Assembly (NCBI RefSeq): GCF_004382795.1
Contig: NZ_SMSG01000001.1
Coordinates: 740,541 to 804,540, forward strand
Length of the DNA: 64,000 nt
DNA from: Cumulibacter soli
GTDB lineage: Bacteria; Actinomycetota; Actinomycetes; Mycobacteriales; Antricoccaceae
Direction: 5' to 3'
A program made the translations under genes and the position numbers. The notes beneath the pieces are model-generated. The model worked only from the letters and a program-made list of their open reading frames with translations, was not told the origin of the DNA and searched no databases. Shown here one piece after another: positions 53,772 to 63,098 of the stretch (positions are counted from its first letter, which is position 1; each line of letters begins with the position of its first letter).

Positions 53772-55367
53772 TCACTTGGGCGATGGCTGGGCGGCCGCGC
53801 TCGCATCGTCGTGGGGAACCGGATCCGAGGTGGCGCGAGATGACCGGCGGGCACTCCTCAAGCGGAGGGTGAAGCGGTCGTCGGCGCCATCGAAGACGCC
53901 GCCGGACGGGTCATCCTGCCCGACGCGCCGCACACGGTCCTGGGATGGGTACCAGATGTCGCGAATCACCAGCACCGCCATCGCGATCACAAACCCGCTG
54001 CGGATCAGCACGAACAGCGCGATCCACTGGTAATCGACCCCGGAGGAGAGCACAGCTTCCTCACCCTCGGGTCGGGCTTGGTTTGCGTAGTAGATGTCAC
54101 GCTGGTGGAACCACAGCATGGTGCATATCCACACCATCGCTTCAGCGAGTTGCCAGCCGATGATCAGCCGCCACCGCGGCAACGCGAGCGCGATCAGCGG
54201 TAGCAGCCAGATCGAGTACTGCGCACTCCACACTTTGTTCGTCAGCAGGAACGCTGCGACGATCAGGAACACCAGTTGCGCCACGCGCGGCCGCTGGGGC
54301 GCGGCGAGAGCTACCACCGCGATTCCCACACAGCATAGCGCCATCGCGATAAAAACCCACGTGTTGAGCGTGTCCGCCTCGATGAGGTTCTCGAACTCGA
54401 ACTGCGTTGCCGATGACACCGCCCGCTCGCCGATCTCCCACAAGGTCGACTGGTCGGCGGTGCGTTCTGCGTTCAGGTCGAGGAACACTCGCCAACCGGC
54501 GTACGCGCCGATCATCACCGGCACGTTCACCGCAGCCCACCCGGCCACAGCACCGCCGACCGCCCCGCCGAACGAGCGCCATTTGCCGCTGCGCAGCGCC
54601 AGCACCAACAAAGCGCCGAGCATGAGCACCGGATACAACTTTGCTGCAGTCCCGAGCCCCAGGAGGATGCCGCACAGCACGGGTCGCTCGCGCGACCACG
54701 CGAACATGGCCGCGGCCAGAAACGCCATCGCGAACAAGTCCCAGTTGGTGAACGCGTGCACCACCACAATGGGCGCGGCGGCCACGAGAGCGGCGTCCCA
54801 CACCCGCCGGCCGGCTGTGCGCGCGGTGAAGTACACGACGGCGAAGTAGCACAGCGCGAGCAGGAGGCAGGTGACGGCGAAGTAGCCCGCCCAGCTCATC
54901 GCGTCGGGGGTCACGACCTCGATGACCGACTGCACGGGCGCGGAAACCGCATGCGCGAACCACATGAAGAACCCACTGAGCACCGGGTACTCAACGCGGC
55001 CGAAGGAGTAGCCGACGTCCTGCGGCGCGAGGCTGGGATCCATGCTGAAATACGGCACTGCCCCGTCGGTGATTCCTTCCAAACCAACCAACGGAATGGT
55101 GTCCGAGTAACACATGTGCGTGTACTGGGACCCGTCCCACTCACCGAGCGCGCACGGGCGTTCCTTGATCCACGCGAGTGTCAGGGTGAGGACGGCGAGG
55201 GCAAACAGAACACGTGTCGGGGTCCAGAACCGCTGACGACCAACCCGTGCGTGCCGTCCCCAGGGTCCACCAATCGCGCGCGCCGCGGCCCGCCCCACAC
55301 TGCTCGTCCAACTTGGGATGACGCGGTCGGCGGGATCGTCGTACGGATACGGCCGGCGTGCGGGCAC
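53772..55367 (-). CDS. GT87-like (DUF2029) polyprenol-phosphate-dependent mannosyltransferase-type membrane protein
   Basis: 531 residues with about 11 helices. The signature region is VYFTARTAGRRVWDAALVA, FTNWDLFAMAFL and LGLGTAAKLYPVLML, typical of the DUF2029/GT87 family (PimE-like). An Asp is present in the first extracytoplasmic loop (GEWDGSQYTHMCY). The C-terminal ~65 residues are polar. It follows the PBP gene by 35 bases and corresponds in position to M. tuberculosis Rv0051. The probable role is adding mannose or another sugar to an envelope glycolipid or glycan; this is inferred from family. Confidence 0.88.
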   Translation of the reverse strand: MPARRPYPYDDPADRVIPSWTSSVGRAAARAIGGPWGRHARVGRQRFWTPTRVLFALAVLTLTLAWIKERPCALGEWDGSQYTHMCYSDTIPLVGLEGITDGAVPYFSMDPSLAPQDVGYSFGRVEYPVLSGFFMWFAHAVSAPVQSVIEVVTPDAMSWAGYFAVTCLLLALCYFAVVYFTARTAGRRVWDAALVAAAPIVVVHAFTNWDLFAMAFLAAAMFAWSRERPVLCGILLGLGTAAKLYPVLMLGALLVLALRSGKWRSFGGAVGGAVAGWAAVNVPVMIGAYAGWRVFLDLNAERTADQSTLWEIGERAVSSATQFEFENLIEADTLNTWVFIAMALCCVGIAVVALAAPQRPRVAQLVFLIVAAFLLTNKVWSAQYSIWLLPLIALALPRWRLIIGWQLAEAMVWICTMLWFHQRDIYYANQARPEGEEAVLSSGVDYQWIALFVLIRSGFVIAMAVLVIRDIWYPSQDRVRRVGQDDPSGGVFDGADDRFTLRLRSARRSSRATSDPVPHDDASAAAQPSPK

Positions 55368-55402
55368 GATCCCTCCCTCGGATAGCGCGCGACGCGCGTC
55401 GG

Positions 55403-57730
55403 TCAGATGTTCGGTACCAGCTGCGGCTGCTCGCCGCCGGGCTGTTCGGGCTCGCTGGAACCGGACGGTTCTGGATTATCCGTTGGCTGCGACGTAGTGG
55501 TCGGCTCCGGGTCGGGCTCCGGTTCAGGTTCGGGTTCGGGCTCCGGTTCTGGTTCGGGTTTTGGCGCCGACGTCGTGGATGGCTCACTGGTCGTTGTCTG
55601 TGGGGCGCTGCTGCTCGAAGACGAACTCGAGCTCGAACTCGTGCTCGACTCACTCTGGGTCGTGCTCTCCTCGGTCTGTGAGGTCGTCACGTCAGCGTTG
55701 CTGTTTCCGCCCTGGATGAGAGCGGTCGTCGGCATTGGCATAATTTCGGTCCCGGCGAGCGCCGCATTCATAAACTGCTGCCAGATCTTGCCGGGGATCC
55801 CAGCGCCATAGATCATCGCCCCGTTCGCGTCCCGGATCGGCTCGGATGATTCGGTTCCGATCCAGACCGCGGTGGACAACTGCGGGGTGTACCCGACCAT
55901 CCAGGCGTCCTTGTTGTCGACGTCGTCCAACTGCACGGTGCCGGTCTTGGAGGCGGTCGGGCGCCCTTCGTCCAATGCGTCACCGGAGTACGACGCGACG
56001 TCCGACATGCCGAAGGACACATCGTTAGCGACCTCGTGCGAAACGACCCGTTCGCTGTTGCCTTCGTGTTCGTACAGCACGTTCCCGTCCGCGTCGGTGA
56101 CCTTCTCCACGAAGTACGGTTCGTTCTTGACCCCGTCGTTGGCGAAGGTTCCGAAGGAAGAAGCCATATCGAGCGTGCTGACCTCGTACAGGCCGATGGC
56201 GATCGCCGGGGCCACGTTGCCATCCGACTCTTGCAGTGTCGGTTCGCCGTTATCGAGTCGGGTTTCGCCCACACCGGCCCTGTGCGCCATCTCGGCGACC
56301 TTGTCCGGGCCCATCTCCTCGGCCAGCCCGTAAAACGTGGTGTTCAACGAACGGGTGATCGATTCCTTGATGCTGCATGCCCCGCAACTTTCGCCGCCGG
56401 CGTTGTTGATCGGGTGCGGGTTACCGGGGAAGTACTGCGGCGATGACCCGTTCCGTGTCGTGTAAAGGGAGTAGCCGTTCTCCAACGCCGCTGCCAACAC
56501 GAACGCCTTGAACGAGGATCCGGGCTGGCGATAGGCGCCGGCGAAGTCGAACCCAGTTCCTTGCGAGTTTCCGTAGTACGCGCGGACCGCTCCGGTGGTG
56601 GGGTCGGTGGCCACCAACGACGGAATCAGATTGTCCGGCTGACCGGACAATTGGTCCTGCACCGACTTAATAGCCTGCTGTTGGGTTTCTTTCGGAATCG
56701 TCGTGGTCACCCGTAGGCCGCCGGAGTTCACGGCGTCATCGTCGTACCCGAGGGAGGCGAGTTCGTCCTTGACCCGCGACACGACCACACCCTCCGGGCC
56801 GTTGACCTGGTTCAACGGTCCGGGGCCGATCGGGAGCACCTGCGGGTATTCGACGGCGTCGCGGTCTTGCTGACTGAGCCATTTCGCGTCGACCATACCG
56901 TCGAGGACGTAATTCCAACGGTCCTTCGCCGCCTCAGGGTGTTCCTGCGGGTCGAAGCCTGACGGGCTGTTGATACTGGAGGCGAGCACGGCTCCCTCGG
57001 CGAGGGTCAGTTTGTCGACCGGCTTACCGAAGTAGACCTCGGCGGCGGCTTCGATCCCGTACGCGCCCCGGCCGTAGTAGATGGTGTTCAGGTAGAAGCC
57101 GAGGATTTCGTCTTTGCTGTACTGCTGCTCGAGTTTGATCGAGATCAACAGTTCCTTGAACTTGCGCGAAAGCGTCTTGTCGTCGGTCAGGTACGCCTTC
57201 TTCACGTACTGCTGCGTGATGGTGGAGCCGCCCTGGCTTTCGCCTTCGGTGAGGTTGAGCCACGCCGCCCGCGAGATTCCGCTGATGGAGAATCCTGGGT
57301 CCTCGTAGAAGGACCGGTTCTCGGCGGCCAACACGGCGCGCTGAACGTGTTCGGGAACCTTGTCCAGCGGCACGATCGTGCGGTTCTCCGACCCGACCCG
57401 CGCCATCTCTTCGCCGCCGGCGTAGTAAATGGTGGAGTACTGCGCGACCTTCACGTCCTCTGGGCGTGGCACGGTCGTCGTCTGGTACGCGTAGCCGATG
57501 ATGCCCGAGCCGACGAGCGCAAGTGCGGTGACGACGATCGCCACCACACGCATGACCCGCAGCACACGACCGGGTTTACGTTTCGCGCCCGCGGCACCGG
57601 ACGACTCGGCGGAAGCGAGCGACCTGCGGCTGAGGATGGGGCGGATCGTCCTCGGCGCGGCCTCTGCCGCATCGTGATCGCCACTCGTGATTTCGGTGGG
57701 ATCGTCCTGGGATCCGTCTTGCACTGTCAC
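55403..57730 (-). CDS. ponA: Bifunctional penicillin-binding protein (class A, PonA1-like)
   Basis: 775 residues. A cytoplasmic N-terminus (~1-60) and one helix (about 61-82) precede the GT51 glycosyltransferase domain (AVLAAENRSFYEDPGF with catalytic Glu, GGSTITQQYVKKAYL, GFYLNTIYYGRGAYGIEAAA) and the transpeptidase domain (QPGSSFKAFVLA, SLN, ASKTGTVQ). The last ~100 residues are low complexity: a serine run, then Pro-Glu repeats, and Gln/Pro-rich end. It polymerises and cross-links peptidoglycan. It starts at GTG 57730 (or GTG 57724). The neighbours DUF5318 and GT87 match the Rv0049-Rv0051 order. Confidence 0.95.
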   Translation of the reverse strand: MTVQDGSQDDPTEITSGDHDAAEAAPRTIRPILSRRSLASAESSGAAGAKRKPGRVLRVMRVVAIVVTALALVGSGIIGYAYQTTTVPRPEDVKVAQYSTIYYAGGEEMARVGSENRTIVPLDKVPEHVQRAVLAAENRSFYEDPGFSISGISRAAWLNLTEGESQGGSTITQQYVKKAYLTDDKTLSRKFKELLISIKLEQQYSKDEILGFYLNTIYYGRGAYGIEAAAEVYFGKPVDKLTLAEGAVLASSINSPSGFDPQEHPEAAKDRWNYVLDGMVDAKWLSQQDRDAVEYPQVLPIGPGPLNQVNGPEGVVVSRVKDELASLGYDDDAVNSGGLRVTTTIPKETQQQAIKSVQDQLSGQPDNLIPSLVATDPTTGAVRAYYGNSQGTGFDFAGAYRQPGSSFKAFVLAAALENGYSLYTTRNGSSPQYFPGNPHPINNAGGESCGACSIKESITRSLNTTFYGLAEEMGPDKVAEMAHRAGVGETRLDNGEPTLQESDGNVAPAIAIGLYEVSTLDMASSFGTFANDGVKNEPYFVEKVTDADGNVLYEHEGNSERVVSHEVANDVSFGMSDVASYSGDALDEGRPTASKTGTVQLDDVDNKDAWMVGYTPQLSTAVWIGTESSEPIRDANGAMIYGAGIPGKIWQQFMNAALAGTEIMPMPTTALIQGGNSNADVTTSQTEESTTQSESSTSSSSSSSSSSSAPQTTTSEPSTTSAPKPEPEPEPEPEPEPEPDPEPTTTSQPTDNPEPSGSSEPEQPGGEQPQLVPNI
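55507..55562 (-). repeat. Short tandem repeat encoding Pro-Glu array in PonA tail
   Basis: Degenerate 6-base units (GGTTCG/GGCTCC on the plus strand) encode about nine Pro-Glu dipeptides near the C-terminus of the PBP. Adjacent bases ~55607-55650 encode a run of about a dozen serines. Both are prone to slippage and probably vary in length between strains. Confidence 0.75.
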
Positions 57731-57881
57731 TCCGTCGCTGAGTCAACCGCCGGGTACGGGTCACCCGACATCTCATCTAGTGTGCCGGATCGACGATAAG
57801 GGTGCGTGAAATCGGCGAACCAGCGCTGGTGAGTCTCACCGCAGACCCACGCCGCCCTCACACCGGACGTGCTGCGGTGCC

Positions 57882-58313
57882 TCAGACGTCGTTGAGGTCA
57901 ATCGCGACCTCGGGTGTGGCCGGGGCGCGGCGGGATCGGCGTCGTTTCGGCGTCACCGGGACGCCGGTGCTGAAGGACTCGATGAGGTGGTTCCAGCCGC
58001 ATCCGCGGCAGACCTCCACGACGTACACGCTGAACTCGCTGGTTATTGGCGCCATTTCGGCGACCTGCCGAGCGGTGCGGGCTTGTCCGGAGCCAACCTT
58101 CCAGCGGTCACCAAAAACGTAATGCACGAGATCGACGTTCTGCCGCGCGCAGACCGGGCAGGCGCGCTCGGTGGCGTCACCGTGATACGCCGCGGCCTGC
58201 TTCAAGTACGCCTGTGCATCACAGACTTCCTCGCGCGTACGACGACCCTCGGCGAGCTCACGTAGTACGGCCCGCCGTTGGAAGGAGTAGTCGATGAATC
58301 GTCGCTGGTCCAC
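57882..58313 (-). CDS. DUF5318 protein (Rv0049-like)
   Basis: 143 residues. The N-terminus DQRRFIDYSFQRRAVLREL is followed by a zinc-ribbon-like pair (ACPVCARQN and EVCRGCGWNHL), then a basic C-terminus (PKRRRSRRAP). This matches the actinobacterial DUF5318 family always found next to ponA1. It starts at GTG 58313. Function unknown; the conserved linkage to a class A PBP suggests a role in envelope growth, as inference. Confidence 0.88.
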   Translation of the reverse strand: MDQRRFIDYSFQRRAVLRELAEGRRTREEVCDAQAYLKQAAAYHGDATERACPVCARQNVDLVHYVFGDRWKVGSGQARTARQVAEMAPITSEFSVYVVEVCRGCGWNHLIESFSTGVPVTPKRRRSRRAPATPEVAIDLNDV

Positions 58314-58340
58314 GTCATCCAGGGTAGGACCGTTCAGCGA

Positions 58341-59540
58341 TCACGCCACCTGATCCGCCGCGCCTCGCGCTGGTTGGACCGCCGCGGCCCTTCGCCGGCC
58401 GATGCTCACCCGCAGCAGCACCATCACCACGGTCACGATGCACACCGCTGCGGCAACGCCACCAAGCGTTTCGCCGGCCAACGGTACGGCGATACCGGCC
58501 AGCGTGTACTGCACAACGCCCTGCAGCGCGGACGCCGAGCCGGCCCGCTCGGCATGGTTCTCCAGGGAGATCGCCAATCCGTTCGGGGAGCCCACTCCGT
58601 GTGCGGCCGGAAGCAGCGCGAAACCGATCATCGGTAGCCAGATGGGCGCGTCGTCGATCAGCGCGGCGGTGGCCAACACGACGCTCGCTGCGCACATTCC
58701 CACGACCGCGACGCCTAACCGCGTCTGCGCGCTGAACCAGCGCGATAGCAGTCGGTTGCTCTGGCTGAAGATCATGAAGTTCGCGGCGTTCACGCCGAAC
58801 ACGATCGAATACTCGAGCGGCGAAAGCCCGTAGACCTCCTGAAACACGAACGCGGACGCACCGATGTAGAAGAACACCGCCGTGCTGGTCAGCGACACCG
58901 TGCCCGCGCCGTATTGCCAATCGCGATCACGCAGTACGGCAGCGAAGTCGGCGCGAATTTTGGCAATGCTGATCGGGCGCCGCCGTTCCGGCGGTAGTGA
59001 CTCCTTCAGCGTGAGCGAACCGAGCGCGAGCAACGCCGCGATCACGCTGAGTGCGCCGAACACGCCGCGCCATCCGGTCAGTTCCATCAGCACGCCGCCG
59101 ATCATCGGCCCCAGGATCGGCGCCAGCCCGAGCACGATCATCACGGTGGTCAGGGCACGCACCATCGCCTCACCGGAGGTGCGGTCGCGGATGACCGACC
59201 GCGCGATCACGATTCCGGCGCCTCCACCGGCACCTTGCAGGAAGCGCGCGATGATCAACATCCAGATGTCCTGCGAGGCCATGCACAGCAGCGAGAAGAC
59301 CAGGAACACGGCCATGCCGATCAACAGTGGCCGACGGCGCCCGTAGGCGTCGCTGGCAATCCCGGCAATCAGTTGGCCAACGCCCAAACCGATCATGCAG
59401 GCCGTGAGCGTGAGCTGGACCTGATGGGCCTCAACGCCGAGTTCGGTAGCGATCTCGGGGAACGCGGATAGATATAGGTCGAGGGCGATGGGGCCCACTG
59501 CGGTCATCGCACCGAGCAGGAGGAGGACGGCGGCAGGCAT
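58341..59540 (-). CDS. MFS exporter, Bcr/CflA family
   Basis: About 399 residues with 12 helices. Motif A-like GIASDAYGRRRPLLIG lies between helices 2 and 3, and GAGGGAGIVIARSVIRD (helix 4-5, motif C region GLAPILGPMIGG) are typical of drug:H+ antiporters of the Bcr/CflA type. The ATG at 59540 is chosen at the start of the first helix; the in-frame ATG at 59570 would add ten residues; neither has a ribosome site. The substrate is unknown. It ends 27 bases before the DUF5318 start. Confidence 0.9.
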   Translation of the reverse strand: MPAAVLLLLGAMTAVGPIALDLYLSAFPEIATELGVEAHQVQLTLTACMIGLGVGQLIAGIASDAYGRRRPLLIGMAVFLVFSLLCMASQDIWMLIIARFLQGAGGGAGIVIARSVIRDRTSGEAMVRALTTVMIVLGLAPILGPMIGGVLMELTGWRGVFGALSVIAALLALGSLTLKESLPPERRRPISIAKIRADFAAVLRDRDWQYGAGTVSLTSTAVFFYIGASAFVFQEVYGLSPLEYSIVFGVNAANFMIFSQSNRLLSRWFSAQTRLGVAVVGMCAASVVLATAALIDDAPIWLPMIGFALLPAAHGVGSPNGLAISLENHAERAGSASALQGVVQYTLAGIAVPLAGETLGGVAAAVCIVTVVMVLLRVSIGRRRAAAVQPARGAADQVA

Positions 59541-59683
59541 GCGGCAAGTATCGCACCACAATGTTCGCATGGCTAACTAATCTCGCCCGCGTCCGCAACT
59601 GCGCGCCATTTGAGGCCAGTGGCACGCTGCGCTAGCACTGCCGAAGTGGACCCCAAGCCGCGTGCCGGGCCGTTACCCGGCCG

Positions 59684-62600
59684 TCACCGCGGCAGTCGCG
59701 GCGGCCGTTTCGCCGGTTCGCGCGCCAGCGCCTTGCGCACCAGGTCGATCGCGGCGTCCAACTGTGGATCCGATGACTCCGCGCGCTGCTGCGGGGAGAC
59801 TTCGACCTCGACATCGGGCTCGACGCCGTAATTCTCGACACTCCACCCGAACCGCTCGAACCAGAACGCGTATCGCGGTTGCGTCACCCCGGTGCCATCA
59901 ACGAGGTGGTAGCGACCGTCGATACCCACCACGCCACCCCAGGTGCGGGTACCCACGACCGGCCCGAGCCCCAGTTCACGGATCGCGGCGGTGACGATGT
60001 CGCCGTCCGATCCGGCGTGCATATCGGCGATCGCGACCATCGGTCCGCGTCGGGCATCCGAGGGGTACGTCGATGGCCGGTAGCCACGACTGACGTCCCA
60101 TCCGACGACGGTGCGGGCGAGTTTCTCAATGATCAGTTGCGAGGTGTGCCCACCTCGGTTTCCGCGGACGTCGACGATGACCGCATCGCGACCGATCTCG
60201 GTGCGCAGATCACGATGCAACTGTGCCCAGCCCCCGGAGACCATGTCCGGTACGTGCAGATACCCGACCGAGCCGCCGGTCCGCTCGTGCACATAGGCAC
60301 GGCGGTCATTCACCCAGGCCTGGTACCGCAGCGAGAACTCCTCGGCGAGTGGGGTGACGACCACCCGGCGCGGCGCATTTGTGCCCGTCGCGACCACGAG
60401 CTCGGTAGGCTTTCCCGCGGTACCCACCAACAACCGCGCCGGCGAATCCGTACTGCTGACCGGGCGACCGGCCACGGCGAGGATCTCGTCACCAGCGCGC
60501 ACGCCGACGCCGGGGCCGAGCAGTGGGGATCGCGCTGCCCGCGCGGAGGACTCGCCCGGCACGATCGCGTCAATGAGCCAGCGCCCATCGGCGTAAGTCA
60601 GGTCAGCGCCGAGCATGCCTTGGCGGTGTGCGGCTCGGGCACGGTCGGGTACGGGTTCGACGTACGCGTGTGAGGAGCCGAGGTCGCCTTGCAGTTCCCA
60701 CAGCAGATCGATCAGTTCGTCGTACGACGATAACCGCGGCAGCAGGGCGGCGTACCGCTCGTAGGAGGCCTTCCAGTCGATACCGCCCATGTCCGGGCGC
60801 CAGAAGTTGTCTCGCATGAGGCGCCAGGCCTCGGCGAACATCTGGCGCCACTGCGCGGTGGGCTGCAGGATGACCGTCGATCCGCTCAGGTCGACGTCCA
60901 CACGCTCTCCAGCGTCATCCTCCACCTTGCGGGTGGCAGGCAGCACGCTCAACGTGCCGTCGTTGTAGACGAGAAGTTGCGACCCGTCACCGGTGACCTC
61001 GACGGCGTCCACGGCATCGACGAGTACGTCACTCTTGCCGGTCGCGAAATCGATGTGACTCACCCAGGGACGTGCGGGTTCGCTGATGAGGTCTTCGCCG
61101 AGTTCACCGCGAGGCGGGTGCGTCACCCAGATGCAGCCGCCCTGCACCGCGTGCAGTCCGGACAGTCGGCCCGCGTCGACCGGGAACGGCACGATGCGTT
61201 GTTCCAGACCGTCGATATCGACGGTCGTCTCGGGCGCATTTTTGCCAGCTTTGCCCGGACCCTCGGCCGGTTGTGGCGCTGAGTCATCGGCCGACTGCGC
61301 TGCGCCGTCGCCACCGTCAAGCGGTACTCCGCCGACGGTGGCGTCGAACGGCGACGGCGTTTCGGCGGCCAGTGGCACGAGGAACGGGCGACAGCCGCCC
61401 GGGAACGACAGGTCGAACACGTACGAGTCGTATACCGGGTCAAAGGAGCGATAGGACAAGAACGCGAGGTACTTGCCATCGGTAGTGAAGGTGGGGCTGA
61501 AGTCGTTGAACCGAGCCGCCGTGACGTCGAAGGGCTCGGCGCCTGTGGTGGCGACGTTGGCCATCCGGATCCGCGCCATCGCATCGGCTGACTCTGGCCG
61601 CGACCACGCGAGCCAGGCGCTATCCGGCGAAAACGCCAGGTCGCCTAAGTCACCGTGGAAGCTGCGATCTAGTTCCTTGGGTCGTACGGCGCGACTGATC
61701 TTCTTCGGGACCGTCAGGGTCAGTAGGCGTCCGTCGTGACTGGCTATGGCCAGCCGGGTTCCGTCGGGCGCGGCAATGAGGTCCACAACGCGACCCAGAT
61801 TGCCGGCGCGTACCAGGGTGCGAGGTTCGGCACCAATGTCGTTGGCCTCGACGATCTCCAGCGCATCATCGCCATCTTTGTCAGTAACCCACACAGCGCG
61901 CCCGGTATCGCCGAGCAACAACGGGCGTCGGCGCCGTACGCCGGGCCCGTCGGCCAGCACCCGGTTCGCGCCGCGTCGGTGCGGCACATAGTGCACGGTG
62001 CCGCGCGCGCCGACGATGGAGGCCCGGCCAGTGACGTCGGCACTGATGAAGTCGATGGTCTCGCCCAGGTCGTGCACAGTCGGTTGCAGACCGGCCCGAG
62101 CGCCGCCGATGGCGATGTCGAGGTTGCGCGGTTGCGACGTCCCATCTACCGAATCGAGCACATACAACCGGCCGCCGGCAATGTACACGATGCGGCGGCC
62201 GTCGGTCGTAGCGTGGCGCGCATAGAAACCGTCGACGTCCCCTCCGTGCGCGAGCAGTTCTTCCTCGACGACACGGCCGCGCCGGACCGGCGCCGAATAA
62301 ACCTGCGCCGGTCCACCCTCGTGGTCGGACAAGAAGGCAATGCGCCGCGCACCGCCGCCGGCGGTGACCAGCATCGGGCTGACGAGACTAGCCGTCAACC
62401 CGCTGAAAACGCGGGTGAATCGACCAGGATCGCCGGGGCGCACGGCATTGTCGAACCACAGTTGCGCGGCAGCGCCGCCTCGGTACCGCTTCCAGTGCGC
62501 AGGCTCCACCGTCGTGCTCGTCGACAGCAGGATTCCTTTACCGGCCGAGGAGCGCGCAGTGGCAGGCTCGGCCACGCTCAAGTCGCCTAGCCAGCCGTAC

Positions 62601-62992
62601 GGTAGTGCCCGACCGGGGGTTCCATCAACGGGCACGACGTGCGCAAACGCACGGGAGCGTTCGACCTGGCCAACGGCGCTGACGACGAGCAACTCACGCT
62701 CGTTCAGCCAGCCTCGCACGACGGTGCGATCATGGCCCCAGAAGGTCAAGCGCCGCGCCGGACCGCCGTCCACCGCCTTGACGTACACCTCGCTCGCGCC
62801 GTTCTCCAGCACCGTCCACGCTACGAGGGCACCAGATGGGGAGAGCCGCGGAAAGCGCAAGCGGCCCGCGCCACTAGTGATCCGGTGCGCTCGAGAACCG
62901 TCGGCCTCCACCAGCCACAAAGCGTCCTCTGCGACGACGACAATCCGGTCGCCGCGAATGGTGGGATAGCGAAGGTAAGCGTCGGTAGTCAC
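59684..62992 (-). CDS. Tricorn-type S41 serine protease
   Basis: 1102 residues, about the length of archaeal and Streptomyces tricorn core proteases. Residues ~1-330 and ~330-560 are beta-propeller repeats (WLVEADGSRAHRITSGAG, RLRFPRLSPSGALVAW, LAFSPDSAWLAWSRP). Then comes a ~120-residue region with acidic and Ala-rich insert, the C1 helical domain (AWRLMRDNFWRPDMGGIDW), a PDZ domain (GVRAGDEILAVAGRPV) and the C2 catalytic domain with DVRGNRGGHTSQLI. Catalytic residues are His775 (GSSHAYVE) and Ser995 (HAGSDGD). It trims peptides released by the proteasome or other proteases. It starts at GTG 62992. No signal peptide is seen. Confidence 0.92.
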   Translation of the reverse strand: MTTDAYLRYPTIRGDRIVVVAEDALWLVEADGSRAHRITSGAGRLRFPRLSPSGALVAWTVLENGASEVYVKAVDGGPARRLTFWGHDRTVVRGWLNERELLVVSAVGQVERSRAFAHVVPVDGTPGRALPYGWLGDLSVAEPATARSSAGKGILLSTSTTVEPAHWKRYRGGAAAQLWFDNAVRPGDPGRFTRVFSGLTASLVSPMLVTAGGGARRIAFLSDHEGGPAQVYSAPVRRGRVVEEELLAHGGDVDGFYARHATTDGRRIVYIAGGRLYVLDSVDGTSQPRNLDIAIGGARAGLQPTVHDLGETIDFISADVTGRASIVGARGTVHYVPHRRGANRVLADGPGVRRRRPLLLGDTGRAVWVTDKDGDDALEIVEANDIGAEPRTLVRAGNLGRVVDLIAAPDGTRLAIASHDGRLLTLTVPKKISRAVRPKELDRSFHGDLGDLAFSPDSAWLAWSRPESADAMARIRMANVATTGAEPFDVTAARFNDFSPTFTTDGKYLAFLSYRSFDPVYDSYVFDLSFPGGCRPFLVPLAAETPSPFDATVGGVPLDGGDGAAQSADDSAPQPAEGPGKAGKNAPETTVDIDGLEQRIVPFPVDAGRLSGLHAVQGGCIWVTHPPRGELGEDLISEPARPWVSHIDFATGKSDVLVDAVDAVEVTGDGSQLLVYNDGTLSVLPATRKVEDDAGERVDVDLSGSTVILQPTAQWRQMFAEAWRLMRDNFWRPDMGGIDWKASYERYAALLPRLSSYDELIDLLWELQGDLGSSHAYVEPVPDRARAAHRQGMLGADLTYADGRWLIDAIVPGESSARAARSPLLGPGVGVRAGDEILAVAGRPVSSTDSPARLLVGTAGKPTELVVATGTNAPRRVVVTPLAEEFSLRYQAWVNDRRAYVHERTGGSVGYLHVPDMVSGGWAQLHRDLRTEIGRDAVIVDVRGNRGGHTSQLIIEKLARTVVGWDVSRGYRPSTYPSDARRGPMVAIADMHAGSDGDIVTAAIRELGLGPVVGTRTWGGVVGIDGRYHLVDGTGVTQPRYAFWFERFGWSVENYGVEPDVEVEVSPQQRAESSDPQLDAAIDLVRKALAREPAKRPPRLPR

Positions 62993-63098
62993 GCCAGCCG
63001 ACTCTAGCCCCGGAGCGGACGGAACGGAGCGCGGCCGGCACGCGCAGGCTCATGGCCGCGGCGAGCCGGTCGCTCTGGCCGGCCGTCAGGTCCGTGGA

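Noticed and set aside
55507..55562. CRISPR-like tandem repeat
   Set aside because: Units are 6 bases, contiguous and in frame with Pro-Glu codons; no spacers. No CRISPR array was seen in the window.
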